Source: Topomyia yanbarensis
Lineage: Eukaryota; Arthropoda; Insecta; Diptera; Culicidae
Length of the DNA stretch: 64,000 bases
Direction of reading: 5' to 3'
Assembly (NCBI RefSeq): GCF_030247195.1
Contig: NC_080672.1
Coordinates: forward strand, 182,959,234-183,023,233
Within the stretch, counting starts at the first letter, position 1, and each line of letters starts with the position of its first letter. The notes below the pieces were generated by a model. That model was not told the origin of the DNA, ran no database searches, and was given only the letters and a program-made list of their open reading frames with translations. The position numbers and the translations under genes are program-made. Shown one piece after another: positions 24,081 through 35,011 of this stretch.

Positions 24081-25496
24081 CTTTCTCAATAGAAAGGTAT
24101 TGCAATTGCTCTGAAAACCGACTTTTTAACGGAGGCCCGGAGGGCCGAGTGACATATACCATTCGATTCAGTTCGTCGAGTTCGGCAAATGTCTGTGTGT
24201 GTATGTATGTGTGTATGTATGTATGTGTGTGTATGTGCGTATGTGTGTGTGTATGTGACCAAAAATGTCACTCATTTTTCTCAGAGATGGCTGAACCGAT
24301 TTTGACAAACTTAGTCTCAAATGAAAGGTGCAACGTTCCCATAGGCTGCTATTGAATTTCTAATGGATCCGACTTCCGGTTCCGGAATTACAGGGTGATG
24401 AGTACGAACACGCAGAAAATGTCGATTTTAATAAATTCTGCAATGAATGTATAAAGGTGAATTTTTTTCCAAAATATGACCACAACTGCTTCGATTTGTA
24501 GTATTAGTTCACTAACATCCATTCAAAGTCTATTTGGCCACATTGGCCACCATCATCGGTTCCGGAAGCCCCGGCGGAAGTATCTAAATTCAGAATAACA
24601 GTCACATCGGTTTCTCGGAGATGGCTAGATCGATTCGACTAAACTTGGCCCCAAATGAAAGGTATTGCGTCCCCGTAAATGGCTATTTAATTTCATCCCG
24701 ATCCGACTTCCGGTTCCGGAGTTACAGGTTGTGGCGTGCGATCACATAGCAAATTGTGATTCAAACCGATACTCCGATGAAAGCAAAAAAGGTAAAAACT
24801 TCGCTAAAATGTCTCTCAAACAACTTAAATTTGCTGTTCTAGGTCACCGACGGCCAACCAAACTTTCGTTGACTACATTGACCACCATAGATGGTTCCGG
24901 AAGTGCCCGGGAAAAGCGGCCAACTTTCAAAATTTACGAACTCACATCAGTTTCCCGGAAATGAAATGGTTTGGCCGATTTTCACAAACTTAGTCCCAAA
25001 TGATAGCTATAATATCCCCACAGATGTTTATAAAATTTCGTACGGATCGCTTATATGGGTCCGGAAATATAGACTAAATCGTCCGGTCACATATGAAATT
25101 CCCATATAAGCCGGAACTCAAATTTTTTTTTCAAAGGGGGGACCCCATGAAATTTCAGAAATCGAATTCGTATTTTTGATGCCAAACATCTTTAAAATGA
25201 ATGAAACGTCGAGATTTTATGTTATCTCGAAATTTTTTTTTTTTTCTAAAAATCGACTTTTTGGGACTTTGCCGATTTCGCACCTTTTTTCAGTTCAATA
25301 TTACCGTTGCTGTTTTTTCTTCTTCAAAATTTTAGAACTCGAATAATGATTTATTTTCCTGTATATAGTTGTCATGTGATGTACAATAATAAAATGTAAT
25401 ATATGCATTTAAAAGCTTTTAATGAATATAAACAACGCACACATTCTCGTGATTCATGGTTGAGAAAGCCACAATTGCACCGCTAGGTGGATTAAA
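24081..25496. repeat. Dispersed repeat with GCCTTTCTC...GAGAAAGCC ends, copy 1
   Basis: It interrupts the LINE relic. It starts GCCTTTCTCAATAGAAAGG and ends near CACCGCTAGGTGGATTAAA. After a conserved block (CGGAGGCCCGGAGGGCCGAG) and a TG-rich microsatellite, it contains about three diverged ~300-bp units, each with a GAGATGGCT-like start, AAATGAAAGGT and GATCCGACTTCCGGTTCCGG. Parts of a second copy lie in reverse orientation at 32433-33184 and 42820-42965. No coding capacity was seen. Confidence 0.75.
24190..24258. repeat. (TGTATG)/(TG) microsatellite
   Basis: A mixed TGTG/TATG run inside the dispersed repeat. The equivalent tract in the other copy is where R1-like copy 2 inserted. Confidence 0.9.
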
Positions 25497-27154
25497 ATAG
25501 GTTTTTATCAAGTAAATGATCGTATATTTGTTTGCTTGTTTCTAATTTATCATTAATCTTACATTCTTCTACTATCTTTAACCATTCACGCGCATTTCTG
25601 GTAATATTTGTATTACTCTGTAATCTGTTGTGCCAACATGAATAAGTCTATATCTACTGTGGAATTCATTCGCGAAAAAACAATATTTTTGATAAAAAGC
25701 GATTTACATTTGTTTTCAATATCAACCAGAGCTAGGCCACCTTTTGGCACTGGGAGGTATAATTCTTGACGGTCAACTTTATAGAAACATCCCTTCCATA
25801 AACAATTTCCGCAAATATTCCTTAGTGAAGCCCTGTGTTTATTTTCTGGTGGAATGATTTGAACTATGTACCATAATTTTGAAAGGATGAATGTATTCAA
25901 GATCCATACCTTTTGAAATGGATTCAGTTTTCTGTATTGCTGGAAATTTAAATTTGTTTGGATAATCTGAATAATTTCGGTATAATTTTGTTCGACTATT
26001 TTTCATAATTTTGTTGAAATTTAACACCTAGTATTTCAATTTCGTCACTTTTCTTAATCAATTGTGGTCCAATTGCACAATTGTTTAATCTAAGAAAATA
26101 AGACTCTTTCAAGTTTAGTTTGATTTTTGAGTATAAACTGTAATAATTAATCAGTTGTAGTGTAACATTAAATTCATGATTATTTCTAAGGAAAACATTG
26201 ATATCATCCGGGTATGCTATAATTTTTATGAATCGCTGATCTATAATTACACCACTGATATCTTGATCAATAAGTCTTAAGAGTGGTTCGATGTACAGTG
26301 TAAATAGGGCCATGCTCAACGGACAACCTTGGCGCACTGAGCAAGAAATTGCAAACGGAGATGTTAAAAAGCCGTTGTATAGAATTCTTAATGTGCATTT
26401 TTGTCTAGTTTATAAATACAGCTGATGAATAACTGCGGGAATCGAAATTTATTTAAAATCGTCACAAAAAATCATGATGCACCCTGTCGAATGCCTTTTC
26501 CAGATCCAAACTAAGTACTGCTCCTTTGAACTTTCGGTTTTTGTTTGCTGTGATAATAACATATCGCAGTAGTCGCAAATTATTGATGCACGAACTGTCT
26601 GAAATACAAGCAGATTGTCGAAATCCAACTATTTTAGATAAAATCGGTTGAAGACGATTCCATAAAATTTTTATGAAGATTTTTTAATCGGTATGTAACA
26701 TACTGATTGGTCGTTTGTTCAATAAATCAAACCTGTCCCTCTTCTTAGGTATTAACGTGATAATGCCAGAAGTGAACAATGCTGGTGGGTACTCCCCACT
26801 TATCAAATATCCATTAAATAAATTTAGCAATTCATTCTTGATTAAATCGAAGAATTTAAGATAGAATTCATAACTTATACCATCGGGCCCTGGAGAACTT
26901 TTTTTTGATGCTGATTTTATAGCAAGTTCTAGTTCATTCATCTCTATGGGTTTTATCAATGCATTTGCGTCTATTTCGTTTATTTTTTTGTTTATTACCT
27001 TCAGTAGTACTATGCCCCGTAACTTTTGATCCAGAACCAAAAACCAAAGCTTTTTAAACTTTTTGGATCGACAGCAAGCGACGCACGTAAGATTTTTTCT
27101 ATGTCTTGATTTTTCGCGAAATGGCACACTTTTTAGTCGAAAAACGCTGAAAAT

Positions 27155-28102
27155 GTGTTAAAATTGCTTATTAAAAATTATGCAATGAAAAAATTAAATC
27201 CCGCGTACGTCGCTGGCGAAAGTAATCTTGAACATACTGCAAAGATTTTGGGCTGATCATAAATCATTTGTTCGAGATATACATAAGAGACGTGGTGGAA
27301 AATTTTAATATTATTTTATTGTTTTCTCGATTCATTTTTTGGAATATCAATTTCAAAATCCTAAAGCACATTTTAAACCAATAAATACAAATTCAATGTT
27401 TTGAAAAATCTACAGTACTGTAACCCCTTAAGAGCACTGTACCGGACAAATAGAAGCGCTTCTAAAAAAAATGTGTTAAAAATTGCTTATTAAAAATTAT
27501 GCAATGAAAAAATTAAATCCCACGTACGTCGCTGGCGAAAGTAATCTTGAACATACTGCAAAGATTTTGGGCTGATCATAAATCATTTGTTCGAGATATA
27601 CATAAGAGACGTGGTGGAAAATTTTAATATTATTTTATTGTTTTCTCGATTCATTTTTTGGAATATCAATTTCAAAATCCTAAAGCACATTTTAAACCTA
27701 TAAATACAAATTCAATGTTTTGAAAAATCTACAGTACTGTAACCCCTTAAGAGCACTGTACCGGACAAATAGAAGCGCTTCTAAAAAAATGTGTTAAAAA
27801 TTGCTTATTAAAAATTATGCAATGAAAAAATTAAATCCCACGTACGTCGCTGGCGAAAGTAATCTTGAACATACTGCAAAGATTTTGGGCTGATCATAAA
27901 TCATTTGTTCGAGATATACATAAGAGACGTGGTGGAAAATTTCAATATTATTTGATTGTTTTCTCGATTCATTTTTTGGAATATCAATTTCAAAATCCTA
28001 AAGCACATTTTAAACCAATAAATACAAATTCAATGTTTTGAAAAATCTACAGTACTGTAACTCCTTAAGAGCACTGTACCTGACAAATAGAAGCGCTTCT
28101 AA
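27155..28102. repeat. Tandem array, 3 x ~318 bp
   Basis: GTGTTAAAA starts recur at 27155, 27473 and 27791. Each unit runs from AATTGCTTATTAAAAATTAT to AGAAGCGCTTCTA with very few differences. Each unit ends at an AGAAGCGCTTCT palindrome. A short satellite-like block, non-coding. Confidence 0.95.
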
Positions 28103-28655
28103 ACTGGCGCGTCATTATTTTTAATAACAATGTGAATCCTCGTGAAATTTATCTGGTTTTATATGGACGTAATAAACGTATGTTTTAGAAACAATTATTT
28201 TATTGTGGTCGGAATTTAATTTACTCCGTACATATACATGATTCTTTAGTTAAACTTGAGCTTGTAAGTAGTGGGCTTAAAATGATCTGCACTTTTCTTC
28301 AAGATTATAAAACTAGCATGAGCACTAATCATATGTTTTACCTGCGATTACAGATACAGCAGACCCAAGAAATAATCATCTAGCTGTATTTTTAGAAATA
28401 AGCCAGTTTAACATGTGTAGATAACAAGTACTTTTTGGACCCACTGTAAGTAAACCATAAATAAAAGTAGGTTCAATCCTCGACCAAGCAAGATTCTTAG
28501 TTTCAATGGGATTGTCGCACTAACCCTTCAATTATCACGTATGATAATAATCGAAAACGCGTGTAATACCAAGACATTACTTGTAATGGATCACTTTACT
28601 TGTTGGCGTCGCCAAATTCGCAATCAAAATAAGTAAAATACTTCAAGTTTCCCAG
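28103..28655. other. No gene seen
   Basis: AT-rich sequence between the tandem array and the inverted-repeat arm, without recognisable coding or RNA features. Confidence 0.4.
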
Positions 28656-28882
28656 GGTAGTGTAACAACACTCTACAAACTCGTAAGCTTTACCAAGCAA
28701 CTTGCATCAAATCTTCAGTAGAAAATCATATAAACTTGAAATAAGCCACCAGTGCAAATCAAATCAATCGCTCTGCCGTTTGCCAGACGAAAACAAACCA
28801 GATCACACGCCAGTGAATACACCGCAGCGACACTGGGGCGCGCGCGGTGGTGAAATTATCTGAGCGCGCCACAGAGAATTCC
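28656..28882 (-). repeat. Long inverted repeat, right arm
   Basis: Reverse complement of 22384-22611 with a few substitutions. The sequence between each arm and the CAGTGATG ends differs on the two sides. Confidence 0.85.
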
Positions 28883-28972
28883 AAGAGCTCTTCTCCACAC
28901 TCTAGATCGTTCCAGAGAAGCGCTCTCGTTTCGCTTGGCAGAGTGTGGGGAGCAATTTCAATTTCTCTTTAC

Positions 28973-29535
28973 CAGGGATGCCGAAGGTACTGGTAAACTA
29001 CATTTTTTTCGGTATATTTACATTTGCACAAGCCGTACAGCCCGCTACAGCGACAAATCACTACAGCTCTTGCCAGAACGGTAGTCAAACCGAGTACATT
29101 TTCCCGTAGAGAAGTAGAATACATTTTTGTTTTGCTGCTGTACTCCGACTGCTCGGTGGGAGTGTGACGTAGTACTGTTTGTTCTCTCGCTTTGTACATT
29201 TTTCTCTGCGTAGTCAAAGGGAGAGGCCCGCACATGAAAGCGATGATGGCGGTCGTGGCGTAAACGAACCGCATTTATTACCGTCGTTCATTATTGAAAA
29301 TATTGAATAGATTAAAAATATTAAAAAGTGTAAAATAAGGAAAGAGAAGCTGTACGGCTCGCGTCTGGTGGCTGTACTGGGTGCAGTATTTCTTTGTCAT
29401 GTTACTGCTTTGCTTACAGACTGCCGTACAGCGCTGGGCGTTCTGCAGTAGCGAACAGCAGCAGCGTCAAAAGAGAAATGAGAATGTAGGCAGAAAAATT
29501 ACAGCCGCAGAAAAGGTAGGCATTTTGCATCCTTG
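28973..29535. mobile_element. hAT-like MITE, 563 bp
   Basis: The perfect 8-bp repeat CTCTTTAC flanks it at 28965-28972 and 29536-29543. The ends are CAGGGATGC and GCATCCTTG, matching at 8 of 9 positions. The interior has no transposase. It interrupts the right outer part of the 22199-29568 composite. Confidence 0.85.
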
Positions 29536-29568
29536 CTCTTTACTGCTCAGAGGATAGGGACATCACTG

Positions 29569-30524
29569 GTGGCATGCATATTTTAGATCCAGCGATGGGT
29601 AAAATATTAGCTAGAGTAAAAAACCTATTTCCCTTTACATTTAAATTCTATCGATTGAGAAAATTTTATTTCGTTACACGCCATCTTCTGAAGAAAGCTT
29701 CATAGACACTAATGGTGGACTGACGCTTTATCCAATTGAGCTATCGCCGTAATATTGTAAGACAATGATTTTTGTCGATCTTAAACTACAGATTTTTGGA
29801 GTATAGTAAACAAATATACTAATATCAAAGACCACCAGAGCAATATTAAACTCTCTCACAAAAGTACAATGTAGTATACAAATCTCCAATATAGGATACA
29901 CGGAAGGTATTGGAAATGGTAACTAAAATGGGCATGGTAGTATAACAGTTGAATTATAATGGTGGAATATATCAGTAGTATTCCCAATATGGTGAGCATT
30001 ATATGAATAGTTTGGAAATGGTTCCGAGGATTTCTGGAATGGTATTTATTTATACGGGTAACCTAGATATATCTTATTAATTAGGATTAGTAATTATACC
30101 TAGATAATTAGTATTGGCGTAGTACCTGTAGATAGAATTCACCAACTAATTGGTGGAAATATAAATTATTTTCAGGTGAAAGCTATTCAAAATTAATTAT
30201 AGGGCTAATTAGTGTATACTTGTACACTTTCCTAATACCCACATTCCGGAGTCAGGATCTTTTGGCATTAACAGATTCCTGCGTTGCAGAAGACAAAGAG
30301 TTAAGTAGCCGGGAAACTCTAAGCTTGTTCATTGACCCTACTCCACGCTTTTCTAAACTTTCTTACTTCAAATCCTTGCTCTTCCTTGAGTACTATGGCT
30401 CTTAATATCTGAAAAATACTCCACCTTCCAGTCCCTTGCTAATTACATGTCGTTAGAATATAAAAAAGGAAAAGATTGACTCACTATAAGTCGTTAATAA
30501 AAAAGGAAATAAAAAATTTATATT
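29569..30524. other. Unassigned; possible tRNA-derived A-box remnant
   Basis: I see no gene. On the minus strand near 29752-29719 the sequence reads GGCGATAGCTCAATTGGATA, which fits a tRNA 5' end with an A box (TAGCTCAATTGG). No B box or full cloverleaf follows, so it is at most a tRNA fragment or SINE head. Confidence 0.3.
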
Positions 30525-32098
30525 TGTTTTTTTTTGTTGGAGACGGACCACTGCGACCAATATTTAGATCTATTGTGGTATGCCCCTTCCTTAATCTAAG
30601 TGTACTATCAACTATGACATATCACTATTGATGAATGATTGTCTTTATTGAAATACACACTCTTCCCAACTAGGCACTACACTTCGGATGAAGTTTATTA
30701 CCTGTTTGGGATTTGCAGGCCAAATATCAAAAGGCTCCAGTGTTCCTTTACCGAGGACTCTAAGTCTGCGTTGCATCAGTGCACTGCATTCGCAGAGCAA
30801 ATGCTGTGATGTTTCACTTTCTGATCCGCAGATGCGGCATGTATCGTTTGTAAGTTTACCAATCTTCATAAAATGATATTTACTCGAACAGTGTCCTGTA
30901 AGTAGTCCTATCATGATGCATAGTTCTTTTTTATTTAATCTAAGCAACTCCAGCCTTTTTTTATCGTTAGGTGAAATAAATTTCTTTGATTGTCGCAGTC
31001 CAGTTATGGTACTCCAATTGTTGTTTATAGCTGTGATCTCCCACTTTTTCAGCTCCATTTTGAGGGCACACGATGAGACTCCACAGAATGGTTCTGGTCC
31101 GATAAAATTAGTGGAAGACCCTCTTCTTGCTAAATCATCCGCTTTTTCATTCCCTGCAACTCCACAATGTCCTGGAACCCAGTACAAATTGACCTGATTT
31201 TTCTCCGCCAATTGTCGGAGTGCAAGGATGCACTCTCATACTAGTTTTGAGCGACATGTTGGAGCCCTTAGGGCATTTAGTGCTGCTTGACTGTATGAGA
31301 AAATGCAGATATTTGCATACCGATATCTTCTCTTCAGGCATACATAGGTACATTCTAGAATGGCATATATTTCTGCTTGAAAAACTGTCGGCCAGTATCC
31401 CATGGGAATACTAGTGTTTATTCCTGGTCCTGTAACACCGGATCCCGTCAAATGGTTCATTTTAGACCCATCTGTGTAGAAAATTACTGAGCCTGGACGG
31501 AGAATAGGGCCACCTTGTTCGCAGGTTGACCGTTCAGACTCATTAATTTTGTAGGGAGTTCCAAAGTTCGGCATTACCTGTAGCCAATCTTCGTTTGTAA
31601 TGACAAGGTTATTTATAGGGAAATCTTTCAAAACCGCAAGGTTTCCTGTTAAGTCTCCAGAAAATATTTGTTTATGACGAGTTATTTTCAATGCGCTTTT
31701 TACTGCTTCTAAGTTTATCGTCTGATGAAGCGGAAGGAGGTGCAGCATTGCATCTAGTGCCTTCGATGGAGTACTTCGCATGGCATCGGTTATCGCTCCA
31801 CAAGCAAGCCTTTGAAGTTTACCTAGCTTTTTTGAGTTGATGTCTCTTTTGTTTTAGGCCACCAAACTAGCGAGGCATATGTTATTCTTGGTTTGACAAT
31901 TGTGGAGTATAACCAGTAAACCATACTAGGTCTGAGACCCCATTTTTTACCGAATGTTCTACTGCACACCCAAAGAGCACTAGTTGCCTTGCTTATAACC
32001 TGCTCAATGTGTGCATTCCAGTTTAGTTTTTTATCTAGTATCAATCCCAGATACTTTGCCTCAGAGGACAATTCAATTACTGTTCCGTTGAGCAAAAG
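30525..32098 (-). pseudogene. 5'-truncated LINE with RNase H domain
   Basis: From right to left the minus strand encodes an RT thumb (AKYLGLILDKKLNWNAHI near 32050), an RNase H with VIFYTDGSKM near 31485 and WVPGHCGVAGNEKADDLAR near 31170, a C-terminal zinc motif CRICGSESETSQHLLCEC near 30820, and an end at about 30645. A poly(A)-like tail lies at 30525-30540. Breaks near 31823 and 31236 split the frame. RNase H plus this C-terminus fits I/LOA-group LINEs. RT catalytic motifs and ORF1 are missing. Confidence 0.8.
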
Positions 32099-32101
32099 TA
32101 T

Positions 32102-32260
32102 ATTTGTTTAGATTCCTTTATATAATTTTAAAAGTTTGGAATGAAAAATACTTGCCTCATAGAATATATTCCGTAAATAATAAATTTGTGTTAAATGATG
32201 TAATTTTTTTATCAACCTTTGTTTGGACATATCTACACGAGTAATTTTTTTGAAGCGCTC
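32102..32260. mobile_element. Fragment related to the TA MITE at 55501
   Basis: AATTTTAAAAGTTTGGAATG..., TTAAATGATGTAATTTTTTT and GGACATATCTACACGAG match 55616-55735 of the GGGGAACATGG-ended MITE, in the same orientation. The termini are absent. Confidence 0.6.
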
Positions 32261-32432
32261 ATATCACTGAGAACTGATATACAAGTAAAGTTATAAATGT
32301 GTTTCAATGAAACTGTCGTTTCGAAATGCTACCAGCAAGTAGAAACTTGCCACTAGCCGGCATTACGATCGGCCAACGAACGCTATACACTAGGGTGGGA
32401 CATTGTTATATGAAAAAAAAATGTTTTAATCC

Positions 32433-33184
32433 ACCTGTGCCTTTCTCATCTCTCCAAACTATGATTTAATTGCTGGTTCGTACGATATAACATTCGGTAT
32501 CGGTTTGAATCGGAGTTTTCTATGTGATCGCACTCCACAGCCCGTAACTCCGGAGCCGGAAGTCGGATGGAGATGGAATTTAATATCAGTTTCCAGGAAC
32601 GCATTTGAGACTAAGTTGATCAAATCGGTCTAGCCATTTTCGAGAAACCAATATAACCGTTATTCTGAATTTGGATGCTTCCGGATCCGTTGATGGTGGC
32701 CAGTGTGGCCAAAGAGACTTTGAATGACTGTTGGTAACCTGGATCTACAAATTCAACAGTTGTGTTTACATTTTGGAAAAAAAATTCACCTTTTTACATT
32801 CATCGCAGAATTCGTTAGAAGCGGAATTTGCTGCGTGATCGTACGTATCACCCTGTAATTCAGGAACCAGAACTCGGATCCACACAAAATTCAACAGCAG
32901 CTGATGGACCTTTCATTTAAAATCAAGTTTGTCAAAATCGGTTCAGAAAATTCCGAGAAACCGATGTGGACAAATCAACAAATTTTGTTTTGTAACCATA
33001 CTCTTCAACTCGTAATCCGAAACAAGATGTCGGTTGAAAATGAAATTCAATAGCAACCTATGGGAAAATTATACCTTTCATTTGAAAGTTTGTAAAAATC
33101 GGTTCATCCATCTCCGAGAAACCGATGAGGACATTTTGTTAACAAATCCGCACATGCATACATGCATACATACATACATACATA
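32433..33184. repeat. Dispersed repeat copy 2, part before R1-like copy 2
   Basis: Reverse-orientation relative of 24081-25496. It begins TTTTAATCCACC, followed by GCCTTTCTC, and carries units with AACTCCGGAGCCGGAAGTCGG. It stops in an (ACAT)n tract where R1-like copy 2 begins and resumes at 42820. Confidence 0.75.
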
Positions 33185-33531
33185 ACTCCGCTAGCGAATG
33201 ACGGATCTCAATAGTAGCATGTCTGTAATAATATACGTACATGAAACTATTGAGAACCAGAGCTACAGGTCCAAAGCCCTGGCAAAGGAGGATGGTTGTG
33301 ATGATCTGGGCCGCGGTCACCACGTAAAGCAAGATAGGTCATAATCCCATTTCCAATGCGTGAAGCGACCCGTGCCGAGGGATGAGTGATCGAGGGGGTC
33401 AAAAAGATGCTCGATCGTTAACGGAGCCTGTGGGGTACCTGGGCAACCCCCACAGTAAGCGTCCCTTACCACGCTAATGCGGAGCTCTGGCGTGGCGGAC
33501 ATTTATTCTCGCGCTACTCGTGGGAACTGAT

Positions 33532-35011
33532 ATGGAGAACAAAAACAAAAACTATAATAAACAAACGGAGGTGCCAAACCCCTTTGTTAGAGGTGGTTTG
33601 GCGAGGTCTCCCCCAATGGGGAGAGTAGTGGAGCGACGATTGCTGCATCTGATAGCACCAGCGACCCCCCAGTAGTGGTAGGAAATAGCCCTACCAACGT
33701 ACTGGACGGGCCACTATCCGCGATGCGCAAAGTGGTGGAGCAGCTCGATTCAATAATCGAGTTCACTAGCGCAAAGCAAAACATAAGCAAGGAGTTAAAG
33801 CAGAGTCTCCTGGAGCTCCGGAAAACTGTTCGTGTCGCAAGACAGAAACAGCAGGCTTATGCCAAGAGGGTGGAATGTCGGGAGAAGTCCGACAGAGAAA
33901 CCCAGACAGTGGCCTCCAAGAGGGAGGGAAGAGAGAAGGTCGATACAGGCACTCAGACAGTGGCCTTCACCTTCTATGGAGCAGCCACGTCGCTCGAAGC
34001 AGCGGCCGAGTTCCCCTCGAAGGGAAAAGGCAAGGGCAAGGGCAATCGTAAGACGGCGTCAAACGCGAAGCGCCCTAGGAAGTCGCCAGACGAGGGTGCA
34101 AAAACCGACACCACACGGCGTGCAACCGTTAAGGCTAAACGCCGTCTGGTCGAGGTAAGCGAGTGCGAGAGTGACCTCGCTGAGCAGAGCGTTGGTACCA
34201 GCAACCCGGCGCGACCGGGGCAGGGGGCGTTAACCCCTGGACGCTGGTCACCAGGAGGAAGCCGGCACCGACACCGGAGGTACCGCGGCCCGCGAAGACG
34301 GCCAAGGACAGAGGCGAGGCCTTGTGGTTAAAAACCGACAAGGACAAATACGCCGACGTCCTAAAGTCGATGAAGGCGGCCGAAAGCCTTTCGTCCCTTG
34401 GGCAAGATGTGCGTAGCGTGAGACGCACCAACACAGGAGAAATGCTTCAGGTGCTGAAGCGAGGCGCACAATCTAGTGTGGTATACAAGGCCTTGGCCCA
34501 AGAGGTCCTTGGTGAAGGCGCCCAAGTCAGGTCGCTAGGGGCGGAAATGACTCTCCAGTGCAAGCATCTGGACGAGTTCACGACCGCAGAAGATGTCGTC
34601 GCAGCCGTTAAGGAACAATGCGACGTCACAATCGAGCGGGCCTCTGTGCGATTTAGAGATGGACCCTCTGGCACCCAAGTAGCCTACCTCAGGCTACTGA
34701 AGGCGGATGCCACAAAGGTAACCGAGAAAGAGAAGCTGAAGATCGGCTGGTCGGTATGCCCTATTAGCATACCCCAGCCGCCTTCAGTGGATAGGTGCTA
34801 TCGGTGCCTTGAGTCCGGCCACAAAGCCTACGAGTGCAAGAACATAGACAGGAGCAAACTATGTCGTCGCTGCGGCGAGGAGGGGCGTAAGGAGCGATGT
34901 TGCACTAAGGCGTACAAGTGCCTTATCTGCACCGCTAAGAAGCAAGCCCAAAAACATGCTATGGGCGGACCTTCGTGTCCCTTCGGTGAGTCAAGTAAGA
35001 AGAAGCCGTGA
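33532..35011 (+). pseudogene. R1-like ORF1 (copy 2), frameshifted
   Basis: Starts at ATG 33532. Frame changes occur near 33600-33675 and near 34220-34235 (a G-run difference from copy 3). The C-terminal knuckles remain, but the second reads CRRCGEEGRKERCC, so its zinc-binding His is replaced by Arg. Confidence 0.85.

Larger units (their letters stand above)
23540..27010 (-). pseudogene. L1/Tx1-like LINE ORF2 relic, interrupted
   Basis: Minus-strand fragments in order: KSSPGPDGISYEFY near 26890, PPALFTSGIITLIPKK near 26770, RQGCPLSMALFTLYIEPLL near 26330, the catalytic box as YPDD near 26210 (normally Y-A-D-D), ILSKLWYIVQIIPPENKH near 25870, LPVPKGGLALVDIENK near 25740, and after the dispersed repeat a C-terminal segment to 23540. 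Stops and frameshifts separate them. The GISYEFY, CPLSMALF and KLWYIVQ style suggests an L1- or Tx1-like clade, at low certainty. Sequence above about 27010 belongs to the next repeat. Confidence 0.7.
22199..29568. mobile_element. Composite element with CAGTGATG ends and long inverted repeats
   Basis: The left end CAGTGATGGC starts exactly where duplicate B loses similarity to copy A. CATCACTG ends at 29568. Inside, 22384-22611 and 28656-28882 are inverted repeats. CAGTGATG ends resemble hAT termini, and a small MITE at 37181-37434 ends the same way. However, the 8 bp on each side (CCAGAATG and GTGGCATG) do not match. I saw no hAT transposase. The interior holds a LINE relic, a dispersed repeat, a tandem array and a MITE. 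Confidence 0.5.

Noticed and set aside
24190..24258. Cys/Val-rich ORF over the TG microsatellite
   Set aside because: Simple-repeat translation.
27155..28102. CRISPR-like array
   Set aside because: Three long adjacent units with no spacers, in a eukaryotic repeat context. It is a tandem repeat.
22191..29576. 8-bp target duplication for the CAGTGATG composite
   Set aside because: CCAGAATG and GTGGCATG agree at only four positions, so no duplication is claimed.
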